From NCBI GenBank assembly GCA_964579765.1, contig CAZOIK010000191.1:1-5911 (forward strand): 5,911 bases of DNA, in the 5' to 3' direction. Within the stretch, counting starts at the first letter, position 1; each line of letters starts with the position of its first letter. Shown piece after piece: positions 5,400 to 5,911 of the stretch. The position numbers were made by a program, and so were the translations under genes. Origin of the DNA: DATNBT01 sp964579765. Its GTDB lineage: Bacteria > Acidobacteriota > Vicinamibacteria > Vicinamibacterales > CAVVIG01. Under the pieces are notes generated by a model, which made no database searches, was not told the DNA's origin, and saw only the letters and a program-made list of their open reading frames with translations.

Positions 5400-5911
5400 T
5401 TACTGATTGGCGCGGTTGGCCTGGCGGCGGGCGCGGGTGACGAGCTCGAGCTTGCGGCGCTCCATCTGCTCTTCGAACAGGCGGAACTTGACCTGCTGGC
5501 GGAGATCGAGCACCTGATCGACGCCCTCGAGCGCCTTACGCGTATCGGCGACGGCGCGCTCGTCGAGATCGGCGAGCTGCTTGAGCGTCGCGCCGATCTG
5601 TTCGTCGGGCTGGTTCGAGTTCACCATCGTCCGCAGCTCGTTGAGCAGGCGCAGGCGCTGCTGCTGCGCCTGCCGCCGCGTGTCCTGCAGCGCCTTGAAG
5701 CGCGGCAGGAAGCGCGTGTACTGATCGTCGCTGATCTTCAGGAACTCCTGCGCCTGCAGCAGCGCGTACGAGTCGAACAGCCGCTGCAGCTCGAACGGCG
5801 TGATCGCCGGCTCGTCGCCCGCCGCCGGCGCGCCGCGCCGCTGCGCGCGGGCCGGAGTGGCCACGCCGAGCAGTGCCGCCATCACGGCGACGACGAGCAC
5901 GGCGCCGGCTT
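5400..5911 (-). CDS. Secreted helical protein, Spy/CpxP-like (5' end outside window)
   Basis: The frame is open to the right edge. An in-frame GTG at 5898-5900 would give 166 residues, but the three preceding codons (A-G-A) continue a hydrophobic stretch, so the true start probably lies outside and the gene is partial. A signal peptide is clear: a Val/Ala/Leu-rich core (LVVAVMAALLGVA), then an ARA cleavage site before Q20 of the short version. The mature protein is almost entirely charged helix: FLKISDDQYTRFLPRFKALQ (53-72), a Gln/Arg-rich segment (74-91) and VLDLRQQVKFRLFEEQMERRKLEL (130-153). Small size, export and the 'D-x-Q ... VLD ... QQ ... F' layout recall Spy/CpxP-type periplasmic chaperones and metal sensors. 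The family call is by resemblance. It lies 89 bases upstream of the 203-residue secreted protein gene. Confidence 0.8.
   Translation of the reverse strand, partial: AGAVLVVAVMAALLGVATPARAQRRGAPAAGDEPAITPFELQRLFDSYALLQAQEFLKISDDQYTRFLPRFKALQDTRRQAQQQRLRLLNELRTMVNSNQPDEQIGATLKQLADLDERAVADTRKALEGVDQVLDLRQQVKFRLFEEQMERRKLELVTRARRQANRANQ

Noticed and set aside
2904..5406. Several long plus-strand open frames opposite recG and the secreted-protein gene
   Set aside because: Arg/Ala/Ser-rich translations with no motifs, fully antisense to genes with clear domains; they follow from high G+C at third codon positions.

Overview
The window looks like a piece of chromosome from a high-GC bacterium (coding DNA roughly 65-70% G+C by eye). 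The best guess is Acidobacteriota, possibly Vicinamibacteria. This rests on the flavour of the proteins and on paired palindromes in one gap that resemble repeats I recall from that group. Both points are recognition from memory, not a search. No mobile element, CRISPR array, tRNA or rRNA was seen.

All six convincing genes lie on the minus strand, so the transcription order runs from the right end to the left. First (5400-5911) is the 3' part of a secreted, helical, Spy/CpxP-like periplasmic protein whose start is probably beyond the window edge. An 89-base gap follows, holding two back-to-back palindromic hairpins and a possible -10 box. Next comes a signal-peptide protein of 203 residues (4699-5310), then recG (2592-4691) only 7 bases later.

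A 306-base spacer of clearly lower G+C (about 57%) separates recG from a tight three-gene cluster: rsmD (1743-2285), coaD (1267-1755, overlapping rsmD by 13 bases) and a class I aminotransferase (45-1253, 13 bases after coaD). The spacer carries a candidate promoter, a 37-codon ORF with a good ribosome binding site, and possible RNA pairing just upstream of rsmD.

Functionally this is mostly housekeeping: replication-fork repair (RecG), 16S rRNA methylation (RsmD), coenzyme A synthesis (CoaD) and amino-acid metabolism (aminotransferase), next to two cell-envelope proteins of uncertain role. No obvious new multi-gene system is present. The parts that deserve a second look are the recG-rsmD spacer and the palindromic pair at 5337-5387.
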